Source: MWBF01 sp964614645
GTDB taxonomy: Bacteria; Chloroflexota; Anaerolineae; CG2-30-64-16
Length of the DNA stretch: 64,000 bases
NCBI GenBank assembly: GCA_964614645.1
Contig: CAZTMA010000002.1
Coordinates: 1 to 64,000, forward strand
Direction: 5' to 3'
The position numbers and the translations under genes were made by a program. Shown here one piece after another: positions 8,580 through 16,782 of the stretch (within the stretch, counting starts at the first letter, position 1; each line of letters opens with the position of its first letter). The notes beneath the pieces are model-generated. The model did not search any database and had not been told where the DNA came from. It saw only the letters and a program-made list of their open reading frames with translations.

Positions 8580-9848
8580 ATGGCCCTTAATCAACTGCCG
8601 ACGCGCAGGGAAATACTGACCAATTTCGCCACGCTGCTTTCCGGCATCACCTTTGCCCGCATGATCAGCGCGATCGCGTTGGTCCTGGTCGCGCGGCAGG
8701 TGGGGCCGAGCAGCTACGGGCAATACATAGCCTGCTTTTCATTGGCCAAACTGACCTCGGTTGCTTTCTCCTGGGGGCTCGACGGCTGGCTGCTATGGCG
8801 CGGCGGCAGTGCCAAGGACCGGCGCACAGTTGCCGTACAGAGCGGCATCGGCATCGCCTGGAAGCTGGTCCTCGGCATCCTCTGGTTTGCGCTGCTCAAC
8901 CTGCTGGCGGGCCAGCTCAATCCCGAGGTCTTCCCGCGCTCCATACTGCTCATCACCGGCCTGATCGTCTGGTCTGACGATCTGATCAACACCGTGTGGA
9001 GTGTTTTCAAGAGCACGCTGCAAAATGCCATTTCCTTCAAGCTGATCGCGTCCGTTCAGGTGTTGTTGGTGCTCGCCACCGCGGCGTTGGTTTTTGCGGA
9101 CTCGCGCGATGTGGTCGCGTTTCTGTGGGCGCGGCTGGGCGCGTCGGTCATCGGATGTATCGGCGCCATCTATCTGTTGCACCACCACATCGGCTTCGGC
9201 TTCGTTGCATCGGAAATGCTGCCCGTCTTCCGTGCCGCAGCGCCGTTTGCTGCTTCGCAGGTCTTCTCACTGATCTACGAGCGCGCGGATGTGGCGATTA
9301 TCGGCCAGTTCCTGGGCAAGGAGCAGACCGGGATCTATGGGCCTGCGTCCACGATCGTCACCACCCTTTTCCTGATACCGGCTGCGGCTTACGCGGTCAT
9401 GGTGCCCGTCTTTACCCGCATCTATGCGCTTCAGCCAACTGCAGTGACCAGGACACTCCGCCTCTTTCTGGCCGTGAACACTGCCTTGGGCATCTGCCTG
9501 GCCGGAGCCCTCGCCTTCTCGGCCAACTGGATCGTGAACCTGCTCTTCGGCAGCCAGTACGCAGGATCCGGCCCTGTGCTTCAAATCCTGGCGCTGGTCC
9601 TGGGCTTACGCTGTGTGACCTTTGCCTTGGGGGCCGCGGTCGTCGGCACCGGGCAGCAGACGCGCAGGTTGAGAGCGCAGGCCTTTGCTGCGGTGCTCAA
9701 CGTGGTCATCAATCTGCTGGTTGTGGGCGTGTGGGGGATCCAGGGCGTGGCTTGGGTCTATGTCTTCACCGAAGGGGTGCTGCTCATCGGCTACTGGATG
9801 GTGTTGGCTCCGGTGCGTTCCCGCCCTATCTCCGGGGCCGCTCCATGA
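8580..9848 (+). CDS. Wzx-like flippase (polysaccharide biosynthesis / MATE-like)
   Basis: Integral membrane protein of 422 residues with about 12 hydrophobic segments, expected to flip lipid-linked oligosaccharide across the membrane. The N-terminal helix region (ITFARMISAIALVLVARQVG, then SSYGQYIACFS) and the mid-protein IYERADVAIIGQFLGKEQTG, with its charged substrate-lining residues, are family hallmarks. Start at 8580 lies two bases after the previous stop; the longer frame upstream runs into that gene. Its 3' end overlaps the convergent methyltransferase by 23 bases. Together with the sugar transferases upstream it forms a Wzx-dependent export unit. Confidence 0.88.
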   Translation: MALNQLPTRREILTNFATLLSGITFARMISAIALVLVARQVGPSSYGQYIACFSLAKLTSVAFSWGLDGWLLWRGGSAKDRRTVAVQSGIGIAWKLVLGILWFALLNLLAGQLNPEVFPRSILLITGLIVWSDDLINTVWSVFKSTLQNAISFKLIASVQVLLVLATAALVFADSRDVVAFLWARLGASVIGCIGAIYLLHHHIGFGFVASEMLPVFRAAAPFAASQVFSLIYERADVAIIGQFLGKEQTGIYGPASTIVTTLFLIPAAAYAVMVPVFTRIYALQPTAVTRTLRLFLAVNTALGICLAGALAFSANWIVNLLFGSQYAGSGPVLQILALVLGLRCVTFALGAAVVGTGQQTRRLRAQAFAAVLNVVINLLVVGVWGIQGVAWVYVFTEGVLLIGYWMVLAPVRSRPISGAAP

Positions 9849-10605
9849 GCGACGGAGAACCCGCGGAAGCCTGGCCGGAATTGTGCCTGCGTTCGATGTG
9901 CAAGCGGGTTCGCATCACAAACCTGAACTCCTCATCGCGGCCGGCAAAGTATTCGTCCACCGCGCGTTTGCAGCCCGACCAGTCCCGGTAATCGTCGATG
10001 ACCAGCACACCCCCCGGAACCAGGTGGGGCGTGATGCGTTCCAGGCAGAGCATCACTGACTCATACCAGTCGCAGTCGATGTGGGCCAGCGCCACCGGTT
10101 GGTCGATATGGAGCGTATCTTCGAACAATCCGGGCCAGATGTGCACAGAGGCTTGTTCCGGGTCGATGTCAAACTGCGCCAGGTTGCGCTTGACTTTTTC
10201 GAGCAGTCCGCCCTCATAGCCGTAGTATCTGTCGCCCTTGATCCCAACCGAACGCCCGTCTGTGATTTCGGCATAGCGGGCATGCGCGTCCGGCCCGTCG
10301 TTCTCGGACGGCGGTGGAATCATCCCGAAGACGTCATAGAGGTGGAGCGAGCGGGCTGGCAGCTTTGACTTGGCGAGGATGATGGCCGAACCGCCGAGGG
10401 CAACGCCTGCCTCGACGATCGCCCCGCCCACGTTCTGCTGCTCCAGCCGCCGGACCGTGTCGTAGAGATCGCTCAGCGCCAGGAGACTCAGGTAGGTGAG
10501 CTTTTGAGCTCGCACATGACGGATGGCACGGAGGATAGAGGGATTCGTGACAAGAAGCCGCAAGCTGCGTGCGACTCGTGCAAGGATGTTCATGGCGTGA
10601 TTCAT
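9826..10605 (-). CDS. TylF/MycF-type O-methyltransferase
   Basis: SAM-dependent sugar O-methyltransferase of the macrocin (TylF) family, likely capping or decorating a glycan hydroxyl. In the 259-residue protein, VEAGVALGGSAIILAK is the SAM-binding segment, FEDTL follows, and HIDCDWYESVMLCLE plus LVIDDYRDW supply the acidic metal-binding residues. It faces the flippase gene and overlaps its last 23 bases, an unusual convergent overlap. The start is MNHAMNI; the internal ATG at residue 5 is possible. It is the only minus-strand gene inside this part of the locus besides the next secreted protein. Confidence 0.87.
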   Translation of the reverse strand: MNHAMNILARVARSLRLLVTNPSILRAIRHVRAQKLTYLSLLALSDLYDTVRRLEQQNVGGAIVEAGVALGGSAIILAKSKLPARSLHLYDVFGMIPPPSENDGPDAHARYAEITDGRSVGIKGDRYYGYEGGLLEKVKRNLAQFDIDPEQASVHIWPGLFEDTLHIDQPVALAHIDCDWYESVMLCLERITPHLVPGGVLVIDDYRDWSGCKRAVDEYFAGRDEEFRFVMRTRLHIERRHNSGQASAGSPSLMERPRR

Positions 10606-10631
10606 CAGCGGTCAACCGGCGGCAAACAGAC

Positions 10632-10678
10632 AGACCTCACGTAGCAATCCGCAAGAGCGGACAGACTGCGTGAGGTCT
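10632..10678 (-). terminator. Hairpin after the secreted repeat protein gene
   Basis: The arms agacctcacg (10632-10641) and cgtgaggtct (10669-10678) pair perfectly, with a small inner hairpin (tccgc/gcgga) in the loop. It lies between the stop of the gene at 10768 and the start of the methyltransferase, both on the minus strand. The T-rich tail is weak, so termination may be partial. Confidence 0.5.
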
Positions 10679-10767
10679 CTTTGTGCCATGTCTGCCCATT
10701 GACCGGGCAGGCATGGCGTGAACTGCGCCGCTTGTTTGACTCAGGCAACAAGGGCGTTTGTCATAAC

Positions 10768-12204
10768 TTACTGGATCGCAATGCCGTTGTAGTCCTCTGC
10801 GACGACGCCGGTGGCCGTCTGAGAGGCAATACGCACGACGGCGATCAGCTGGCTGCCGGCCGGGCCTTCGATGATCACAGAGCCACCGAAGCCGCCGCCC
10901 GGGTTTGCTTCCGGATTGCCGAACTCGGTCAGCTCGATCGTGTTGCCGGCATTGAGCGCATTGGAATTGGCCTTCGCACCCGCGGCAATCGTGGCGATCG
11001 TGTGGACGCCCACTTCGGTGCCCAGCTTATTCAGGTAGCGCACCTGGACGTTGTTGACGGGCGCGCCCGCGATGTTCTGGATGGCGATGGAAGCGCGCTG
11101 GTATTGGCCGGTCGTGTACTTGGTTTCGCTCCAGCGCACGTAAGGCAGCGCCAGCTTGGCAGAGCCGCTGGTTTCACCGAGGAAGGCGGTGTAGCGGTTG
11201 TTCCCACCGACCTTGCCGATGACGACGATGGGGGCGCCCACGCTCGTGACCTGCGCCGCACCGGAGAAACCGCTCGATACGCCGGCCGCCGTGCAGGTGT
11301 TGAAGCTGGTCTTGCCACCGGCCGGGATGGTTGCCGCCTGGGTGGAGCCATTCGAATAGGTCACGGTCACATTAGCGGAGGCACTGCTGCTCGTGTTCTG
11401 CACGGCATAGTTGGAGTTGGTGCCTGCCACGCCGCACAACGCGGTGGCCATGTAGACCGTATTGGCAGCCGCGGTGCTCGGCACGCCCTCAAAGGCACGC
11501 ACGCCGACGTTGTTCGTCTGCAGTTCCAGCACTGAGCCGACAATTTCGGCTGGCGTCGCCGTGCCGGATGCCACAGCGGAGACCACTGCCGAACCGTCGA
11601 AGGCAGCGCCCAGTTCCGTGATGGCGCCGGCATCGTAGTACTTGGCTGCGCCGGCCGGAATGTTGGTTTCCGTCAGCGTGGCAGTGGGCGCAGTCTCGCC
11701 CACGCGGTAGAACCGGAGCGTGATATCGACATTGCCGGCAGCCGCGTTCTGGATCGAGAACTTGCTGGTGGTGTTGAATTGGTTCTTAAGGACGGTGGCC
11801 AGCAATACCTGCGGGCTGCCCTGGGCGAAGCCGTTGGACAACGGCCGGTTCTTCACCGTGCTGGTGCTGGGCTGCGGAAGCTGCACGAGGGTGGCAACTA
11901 CCAGCTGCTCAGAACTCAGAATCGCCGAACCGCGGAACCCGGCCGGCAAAGCTTCGGCGCCGGACAGGCTCAGGACCGACAATGAACTGCCGGCATTGGC
12001 GGGCAGGTCGCGGGTCACATCGATGGAGGTAGCCGTCTTCTCATTGTAGAACTGGAAGACCACGGTCGTTGGTGAGCTACTCACATTCTGGTAAGTAACC
12101 GACGTGGCAAACGAAGTCTCGTAGCCGGTTTCGGCTGAAACCATACCCACTGGCACCAGAAGCAACAGTGCCGCAAGCAAGAGTACGAGTCGATGTCGTT
12201 GCAT
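10768..12204 (-). CDS. Secreted beta-repeat protein of unknown function
   Basis: Not recognised as a named family. The 478-residue protein has a clear signal peptide (about residues 1-24, hydrophobic core LVLLLAALLLLVP, cleavage after VSA) and no C-terminal anchor. The mature part holds about four degenerate modules of roughly 100 residues. Each has a V-x-x-Q-N segment (TYQNVSS, SIQNAAA, AVQNTSS, AIQNIAG), a Tyr/Phe-rich strand, an IPAG-type turn and a closing G-[FS]-x-G-[SA]-x-x-V strand. It is rich in Ala, Thr, Ser, Asn and Gly, typical of extracellular adhesive or surface-layer-like proteins. It has its own promoter and a strong ribosome site (aggagaaaacc). Its place in the glycan locus suggests a surface protein, possibly glycosylated; this is inference. 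Confidence 0.8.
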   Translation of the reverse strand: MQRHRLVLLLAALLLLVPVGMVSAETGYETSFATSVTYQNVSSSPTTVVFQFYNEKTATSIDVTRDLPANAGSSLSVLSLSGAEALPAGFRGSAILSSEQLVVATLVQLPQPSTSTVKNRPLSNGFAQGSPQVLLATVLKNQFNTTSKFSIQNAAAGNVDITLRFYRVGETAPTATLTETNIPAGAAKYYDAGAITELGAAFDGSAVVSAVASGTATPAEIVGSVLELQTNNVGVRAFEGVPSTAAANTVYMATALCGVAGTNSNYAVQNTSSSASANVTVTYSNGSTQAATIPAGGKTSFNTCTAAGVSSGFSGAAQVTSVGAPIVVIGKVGGNNRYTAFLGETSGSAKLALPYVRWSETKYTTGQYQRASIAIQNIAGAPVNNVQVRYLNKLGTEVGVHTIATIAAGAKANSNALNAGNTIELTEFGNPEANPGGGFGGSVIIEGPAGSQLIAVVRIASQTATGVVAEDYNGIAIQ

Positions 12205-12302
12205 GGTTTTCTCCTATTATGTAAGGTGGCCGGGAATTGGTGTTGGCAGGATTTCGTCCGGGCACGGTCCTGCGCACCTGATTTGACCTAGTTGCGGGTG
12301 TC

Positions 12303-12331
12303 AGTGTAACATCAGCCAGACCAAAAGACAA
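12303..12331 (-). promoter_or_regulatory. Promoter of the secreted repeat protein
   Basis: On the minus strand TTGTCT (12326-12331) and TACACT (12303-12308) are separated by exactly 17 bases. Both match four of six consensus positions. The leader would be about 90 bases. Confidence 0.45.
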
Positions 12332-12351
12332 TACCCCGATAGTGGTATTGT
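12328..12351. promoter_or_regulatory. 24-bp dyad overlapping the -35 element: candidate operator
   Basis: The arms acaatacc and ggtattgt (12328-12335, 12344-12351) are perfect inverted repeats with an 8-base centre. The left arm overlaps the -35 box of the minus-strand promoter, and the dyad sits in the gap to the divergent lipoprotein gene, so one regulator could control both. No regulator gene is nearby. Confidence 0.4.
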
Positions 12352-12430
12352 GGGGTTTTGGCACACATTTCAGCACTTGAACGCCGCTTTGATCGACTGC
12401 TAAGGGTTCAGTGCGATAGGAAATCAGCAT

Positions 12431-12970
12431 ATGCTCTTACATAGATTGACAACTGCCGTTCTTGTCGTCATTCTGCTCTTGTCCGTGACGGCCTGCGTCG
12501 AAATCACTCCCGCGCCCACTGAGCCCATTGCGACTGTCGACCCGGAGGGTTCAGGGTCAGCATTGGAAAGCCCGCTTGCCCCGCCCGATGCGGCTGCAGA
12601 GACGGCGCCCACATCCAGCCAGGGCAAGGGTTCCGTTGCCGGACGCCTGATCGACTTCAGCACGGGTGAGCCCATGGTCAATCAGAATTTGAGCCTGCCA
12701 TCCGTGATCTGCCCGCCGGGTGTCCTCGAGGAAAACAAGCGCGAAGAGTGCGTCTATGTGGTCGACGAGGCCTTCGACCCGTCCGTGCTGACGGATGGCG
12801 ATGGGCGTTTTGTTTTCCAGGATATTCCGGCCGGTGAGTATGTCTTGCTCGTCGGAACCCAAACGACCAAATACACCGTTCTGGCTAATGAGTTGGACCA
12901 GCCCATCATCTGGGGGGTAGAAGCAGATAAGGTAAGCGAGCTTGGGGATCTGGTAGTGGAACTCCACTGA
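12431..12970 (+). CDS. Lipoprotein with carboxypeptidase-regulatory-like beta domain
   Basis: The 179-residue protein has a lipoprotein signal: a short basic N-terminus, a hydrophobic stretch (LTTAVLVVILLLSV) and the lipobox TAC at Cys22. A low-complexity Pro/Ser/Ala linker follows to about residue 65. The rest (GSVAGRLIDFSTGEPM, then DGDGRFVFQDIPAGEYVLLV) matches the pattern of carboxypeptidase regulatory-like or prealbumin-like beta-sandwich domains, which usually serve surface binding rather than catalysis. It is divergent from the secreted repeat protein and shares its control region. Bases here are less GC-rich than in the 18-29 kb part. Confidence 0.78.
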   Translation: MLLHRLTTAVLVVILLLSVTACVEITPAPTEPIATVDPEGSGSALESPLAPPDAAAETAPTSSQGKGSVAGRLIDFSTGEPMVNQNLSLPSVICPPGVLEENKREECVYVVDEAFDPSVLTDGDGRFVFQDIPAGEYVLLVGTQTTKYTVLANELDQPIIWGVEADKVSELGDLVVELH

Positions 12971-12997
12971 CAATCCTCCCGGTCCTGTAGTTGCACG

Positions 12998-13624
12998 ATG
13001 TCGACAAGCGAACCCATGACGACGCCTGTTCCTCTGTCTGGTAATCCTGGCAATCCGGCAAGGATCGTTATCGTGTCCGGATTGCCTCGTTCAGGCACTT
13101 CAATGTTAATGAGCGTCCTGCAGGCGGGCGGCTTGACGCCATTGACCGATCAGATACGAACCCCCGACATCGATAATCCCAAAGGCTATTATGAATTCGA
13201 GCGGGTGAAGCGCCTGCCGCAGGGCGATGTAGGATGGCTCGACGGCGCTCGGGGCAAGTGCGTCAAGGTGATCTCCGCCTTGTTGATGTATCTGCCGCCG
13301 AGTCACAGTTACGACGTCATTTTTATGCACCGGCACATTGATGAGGTGCTCAAGTCTCAACGCAAGATGCTCGAGCATCGTGGCCAGGCGCCGGCTGACA
13401 GCGACGAGGATATGACGCTGTTGTTGCAGCGGCACGTCGATGAGGTGCATGCATGGCTCGCCGGCCAATCGAATTTCACCCTCTTGGACGTTGACTACAA
13501 CGCGATGCTGGCCGCCCCGGCAAACTGGGTCGCTCGCCTCAACGCTTTCCTGGGTGGCAACCTGGACGTCGAGGCCATGCAGGCGACAGTGGATGCCACG
13601 CTCTATCGCAATCGGAGATTCTGA
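12998..13624 (+). CDS. Sulfotransferase-family protein
   Basis: The 208-residue protein has the PAPS-binding loop of sulfotransferases, IVSGLPRSGTSMLMSVLQAGG (about residues 24-44; its core is PRSGTS), and FMHRHIDEVLKSQRKML resembles the 3'-phosphate binding region with its Arg and Ser. It would transfer sulfate from PAPS to a glycan or small acceptor in the cytosol. It is short, at the lower limit for the family, and ends soon after the last recognisable helix (LYRNRRF), so a lost C-terminus is possible. It lies 27 bases after the lipoprotein gene on the same strand. No PAPS synthesis gene is in the window. Confidence 0.75.
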   Translation: MSTSEPMTTPVPLSGNPGNPARIVIVSGLPRSGTSMLMSVLQAGGLTPLTDQIRTPDIDNPKGYYEFERVKRLPQGDVGWLDGARGKCVKVISALLMYLPPSHSYDVIFMHRHIDEVLKSQRKMLEHRGQAPADSDEDMTLLLQRHVDEVHAWLAGQSNFTLLDVDYNAMLAAPANWVARLNAFLGGNLDVEAMQATVDATLYRNRRF

Positions 13625-13766
13625 GGCCGCTCCACTCCGCAGCTTCTCAAACAGCCTCTCAGAGATTTTCAGGGCCGCAACCCGATAGCCTTCCGCACTG
13701 CAACGTTGTACGGCAGTTGCCTCCGCATAGATTCCTTTCGCTTAATGCTGAATAGCTTGAGAGGTT

Positions 13767-13795
13767 TTGGCTCCCGACCCGCCCGCGGTTATAAT
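13767..13795 (+). promoter_or_regulatory. Promoter giving a leaderless transcript
   Basis: TTGGCT (13767-13772) and a perfect TATAAT (13790-13795) are exactly 17 bases apart. The transcript would start at about 13802, on the tandem ATGs at 13800 and 13803. No Shine-Dalgarno sequence precedes these codons, so the following gene is probably translated from a leaderless mRNA. Confidence 0.6.
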
Positions 13796-13799
13796 GGGT

Positions 13800-15071
13800 A
13801 TGATGTCGACCCACCCTTTCCGTGTCCTGATGGTTGCTCCTACCAGTTTCTTCGCTGACTACGGATGCCACGTGCGCATCCTGGAAGAAGCGCAGATCCT
13901 GCAACGGCTGGGGCACAGCGTCACCATCGCAACCTATCACAACGGCGGCCCGGTGGACGGCCTGGATATCCGGCGCACCCTGCCCATTCCCTGGCGGCAG
14001 GATTACGAGGTCGGGTCCAGCCGTCACAAGATCGCGTTCGACGTGTTGCTGGGCCTGAAGCTCAGCGAATTGCTCGCGCTCAGCCGCTTTGATGTGATTC
14101 ACGCGCATCTCCACGAGGGCGCACTGATGGGGCTGGTGCTGGGTCGCCTGTTCCGCCGGCCGGTCCTGTTTGACTTCCAGGGCAGCATGACGGCCGAGAT
14201 GCTGGACCACCGCTTCTTGCGCCGCGACAGCCATTTCTACCGGCTGCTGAACGGCCTTGAGACGTGGATTAACCGCCGCGCACCGATTGTCCTCACCAGC
14301 TCAAGCCATGCCCAGCGCCTCCTGGTGGAGGAGTTCGGCTGTGAACCGGCGCGTGTCCGCACCCTGCCCGATGCCGTCAATACCGATGTGTTTCGTCCTG
14401 CGAGCAGTTATCCTGCGGCCGAGCTCGCGGCCCTGCGCCAGGCGTTGGGCATTCCCGCGGGCCGGCGTGTCATCGTTTACCTGGGCCTGCTCGCTGAATA
14501 TCAGGGCACCGGCCTGCTGCTGGAAGCATTGCAGCACATCGTAGCCCGGCGCCAGGACGCGCACCTGCTGTTGATGGGCTTTCCCAATGAGGCCATCTAC
14601 CGGCTGCGCGCCGAGCAGCTCGGCGTGTCGGATCATGTGACCTTTACCGGACGCGTGCCGTATCAGCAGGCGCCCGTTTACCTCGCGCTGGGCGACGTGG
14701 CCGTTTCGGCCAAGCTCAGCCTGACCGAGGGCGCGGGCAAGCTGCTCAACTACATGGCCTGTGCGCTGCCGACCGTATCGTTCGACACGCCTGTCGCGCG
14801 CGAATACCTGGGCTACGACGGCCTGTATGCGACGCGCGGCGACCCTGTCAGCCTGGCAGAGCAGCTCTATCGCAGCCTCTTCCCACCTGCCGGTGCGCCT
14901 GATATGTATGTGCAGATGGGCCTGCGGCTGCGCCAGCGCGCCATGCAGGGCTTCGGATGGGAGAAGGCCGGCCAGCAGATTCTCGACAACTACCGCGAAC
15001 TCACCGGCAATGTCGCTGTGCCTGCCGCGTCCGTACCGTCCTGGCCGGCCAAATCGGCCTCCCGCCGTTGA
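13800..15071 (+). CDS. Glycosyltransferase family 4
   Basis: GT-B glycosyltransferase, 423 residues from the ATG at 13800 (the next codon, 13803, is also ATG). Landmarks: RVLMVAPTSFFADYGCHVRI at the N-terminus, a conserved His-Gly turn (YHNGG), HAHLHEGAL, YLGLLAEYQGTGLLLEAL at the start of the donor domain, and LTEGAGKLLNYMACALPTVS near the donor site. The donor-site Glu-x7-Glu is replaced by a Glu-Gly-Ala-Gly-Lys version common in one GT4 branch. It is set apart from the genes on its left by its own promoter and begins a second rightward operon. Confidence 0.85.
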   Translation: MMSTHPFRVLMVAPTSFFADYGCHVRILEEAQILQRLGHSVTIATYHNGGPVDGLDIRRTLPIPWRQDYEVGSSRHKIAFDVLLGLKLSELLALSRFDVIHAHLHEGALMGLVLGRLFRRPVLFDFQGSMTAEMLDHRFLRRDSHFYRLLNGLETWINRRAPIVLTSSSHAQRLLVEEFGCEPARVRTLPDAVNTDVFRPASSYPAAELAALRQALGIPAGRRVIVYLGLLAEYQGTGLLLEALQHIVARRQDAHLLLMGFPNEAIYRLRAEQLGVSDHVTFTGRVPYQQAPVYLALGDVAVSAKLSLTEGAGKLLNYMACALPTVSFDTPVAREYLGYDGLYATRGDPVSLAEQLYRSLFPPAGAPDMYVQMGLRLRQRAMQGFGWEKAGQQILDNYRELTGNVAVPAASVPSWPAKSASRR

Positions 15072-15103
15072 TAAAGCGGCCGCACCCGCTTCCGCTGACG
15101 TCC

Positions 15104-16750
15104 ATGCTGCCACAAATCTCGACCGCCCCGTCTCGCAAGCCGGCTGCCTGGTCCGACAGGCTGAGATGGCAGGCTGCCCGGCGTAGCGGCCGCGTCGCGC
15201 ACCGGGCCGCGATGGACTACGTGTTGGCCGCTGCGATTGGGTGGGCCGGCCTGTTGTTGTACCTTGTCACCCTCGCTCCAACGCTCACATGGGGCGATGA
15301 TGCGACCCTGCAACTTGCGGCCGTCCAGGGCCGGTTCCAGGCCAGCGCCGGCAGCCATCCGGCGTGGGTGCTGCTGGCCCACCTGTTCACAAAGCTGCCC
15401 GTGGGAGACCTGGCTTACCGGGTCAACCTGGCATCGGCCTTTGCGGCCGCCCTGACTCTGGGGCTGCTTTACCTGGCCTGTCGCGCGGTCAATGCGTCAC
15501 GCTTTGCCAGCCTGGCCGCAACCGTCGCGTTCGCCGTGTCGCACACTTTCTGGGCCCATGCCGTGCGGGCCGAAGTGTATACCCTGACCCTGGCCACCCT
15601 GGCCCTGGTGACCTGGGCCGCGCTGCAGTGGTGGCGTTGCGGCCGGCGCCGCTATCTGGTCCTGATGGCCGCAGGCTGGAGCCTGGCATTCAGCGTGCAC
15701 GTCCTGGCGTTGCTCTACCTGCCCGCGCTGGCCTGCCTGCTGCTGTTGCGCCGCGACCGTCTCCGCGGCCGGGACGCGGCCCTGATGGCCGGCTCTGCGC
15801 TGGTGGCCCTCGTGCCCTACGGCACAGTGCTGTGGGCCGACTATCAGCGCATGGGCGGCGACCTATTGGCCCTGGGCCGCTGGGCGCTCTTTACATTTGA
15901 CGGCTATGACTTCAGCGGCCAGATGGCCGGCTTCTCGCCTGCTACGCTCCTCAGCGACACGCTGCAGTGGGCCGGCTTCCTGGGCTATCAGTTCATCGGC
16001 CCGGGCCTGCTTCTGGCCGGCGCCGGCCTCGTGTATGGATGGCGGCGCGGGCCGCGGGCCCTGGCGGTCTTTACCGGTCTGCTGTACGTGGTTCCCGCCC
16101 TGTTTGCCTTTGCGTATCAGGTCGGTGATCGCTACGTCTTTTATTTGCCCAGCTACCTGCCGGTGGTTATCTGGCTGGCAGCCGGCATCGACGCCTGGCA
16201 GCAGTGGCAGCGGACGCGTGCCGGGCACAACACGGCCACCGGCGCCGGCCGCTATCGGCTCCGGCTGGCGCTGCTGGCCCTGCTCGTCTTCGTGCCGGTG
16301 GGCGTGTACCGTCTCACCCCTGAGCTGATCAGTCGCTCGGGTGTACAGCGGGACGCACGCTATGTTCCCGGGCCTAACAGCCGGTATTTTGTGCTGTGGC
16401 CGCCGAAGACGAACTACTATGATGCGCGCACCTTTGCAGAATCCGCGCTGAACAGCGCGCCGCCGGATGCGCTCTTGCTGGCTGATCCTACGCTTGCCTC
16501 ACCGATGCTCTTCTTGCAGCAGGTTGAGCGCCTGCGCCCGGATATCCGGGTGCGTTTTTGTTGTTGGGATATAGAGCAGGCTCTGGCAGCCGAAACCGGG
16601 CGTCCTGTCGCCCTGGCAGACAACGTGGCGGCCATCTATCCCATCGACCGGTTGCAGCGGGAGTATAATATCCTCCCGCACGGTTCTATCTACTTGCTCG
16701 TGCCAGCCCGACAGCAGGCTCTTTCACAGCCGGCGCCGGGTAGCGAGTAG
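15104..16750 (+). CDS. DUF2723-family membrane glycosyltransferase-like protein
   Basis: Polytopic membrane protein of 548 residues with about 10-11 hydrophobic helices. The first loop has YLVTLAPTLTWGDDATLQLAA, the DUF2723 version of the PMT/GT-C catalytic loop with its acidic pair, followed by GSHPAWVLLAHLF. Such proteins use polyprenyl-phosphate sugars to modify proteins or lipids outside the cell. ATG 15104 was taken as start; ATG 15212, just before the first helix, is an alternative because the first 36 residues are basic and low in complexity. The C-terminal part holds a soluble region rich in Asp/Pro. It follows the GT4 by 32 bases. Confidence 0.8.
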   Translation: MLPQISTAPSRKPAAWSDRLRWQAARRSGRVAHRAAMDYVLAAAIGWAGLLLYLVTLAPTLTWGDDATLQLAAVQGRFQASAGSHPAWVLLAHLFTKLPVGDLAYRVNLASAFAAALTLGLLYLACRAVNASRFASLAATVAFAVSHTFWAHAVRAEVYTLTLATLALVTWAALQWWRCGRRRYLVLMAAGWSLAFSVHVLALLYLPALACLLLLRRDRLRGRDAALMAGSALVALVPYGTVLWADYQRMGGDLLALGRWALFTFDGYDFSGQMAGFSPATLLSDTLQWAGFLGYQFIGPGLLLAGAGLVYGWRRGPRALAVFTGLLYVVPALFAFAYQVGDRYVFYLPSYLPVVIWLAAGIDAWQQWQRTRAGHNTATGAGRYRLRLALLALLVFVPVGVYRLTPELISRSGVQRDARYVPGPNSRYFVLWPPKTNYYDARTFAESALNSAPPDALLLADPTLASPMLFLQQVERLRPDIRVRFCCWDIEQALAAETGRPVALADNVAAIYPIDRLQREYNILPHGSIYLLVPARQQALSQPAPGSE

Positions 16751-16782
16751 GCTGTCAAATCCAGATCAAAGAGGCACTAGAT

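Noticed and set aside
13628..13710. Minus-strand frame reading AEGYRVAALKISERLFEKLR between the sulfotransferase and GT4 genes, looking like the tail of a lost gene
   Set aside because: It is short, continues into the sulfotransferase antisense without a clear end, and no start or homologous region follows; it may be chance.
16661..16670. TATAATA-like box as an internal promoter, and similar ones at 23056 and 55801
   Set aside because: They lie inside coding sequence with no -35 at the right distance and no gene start downstream.
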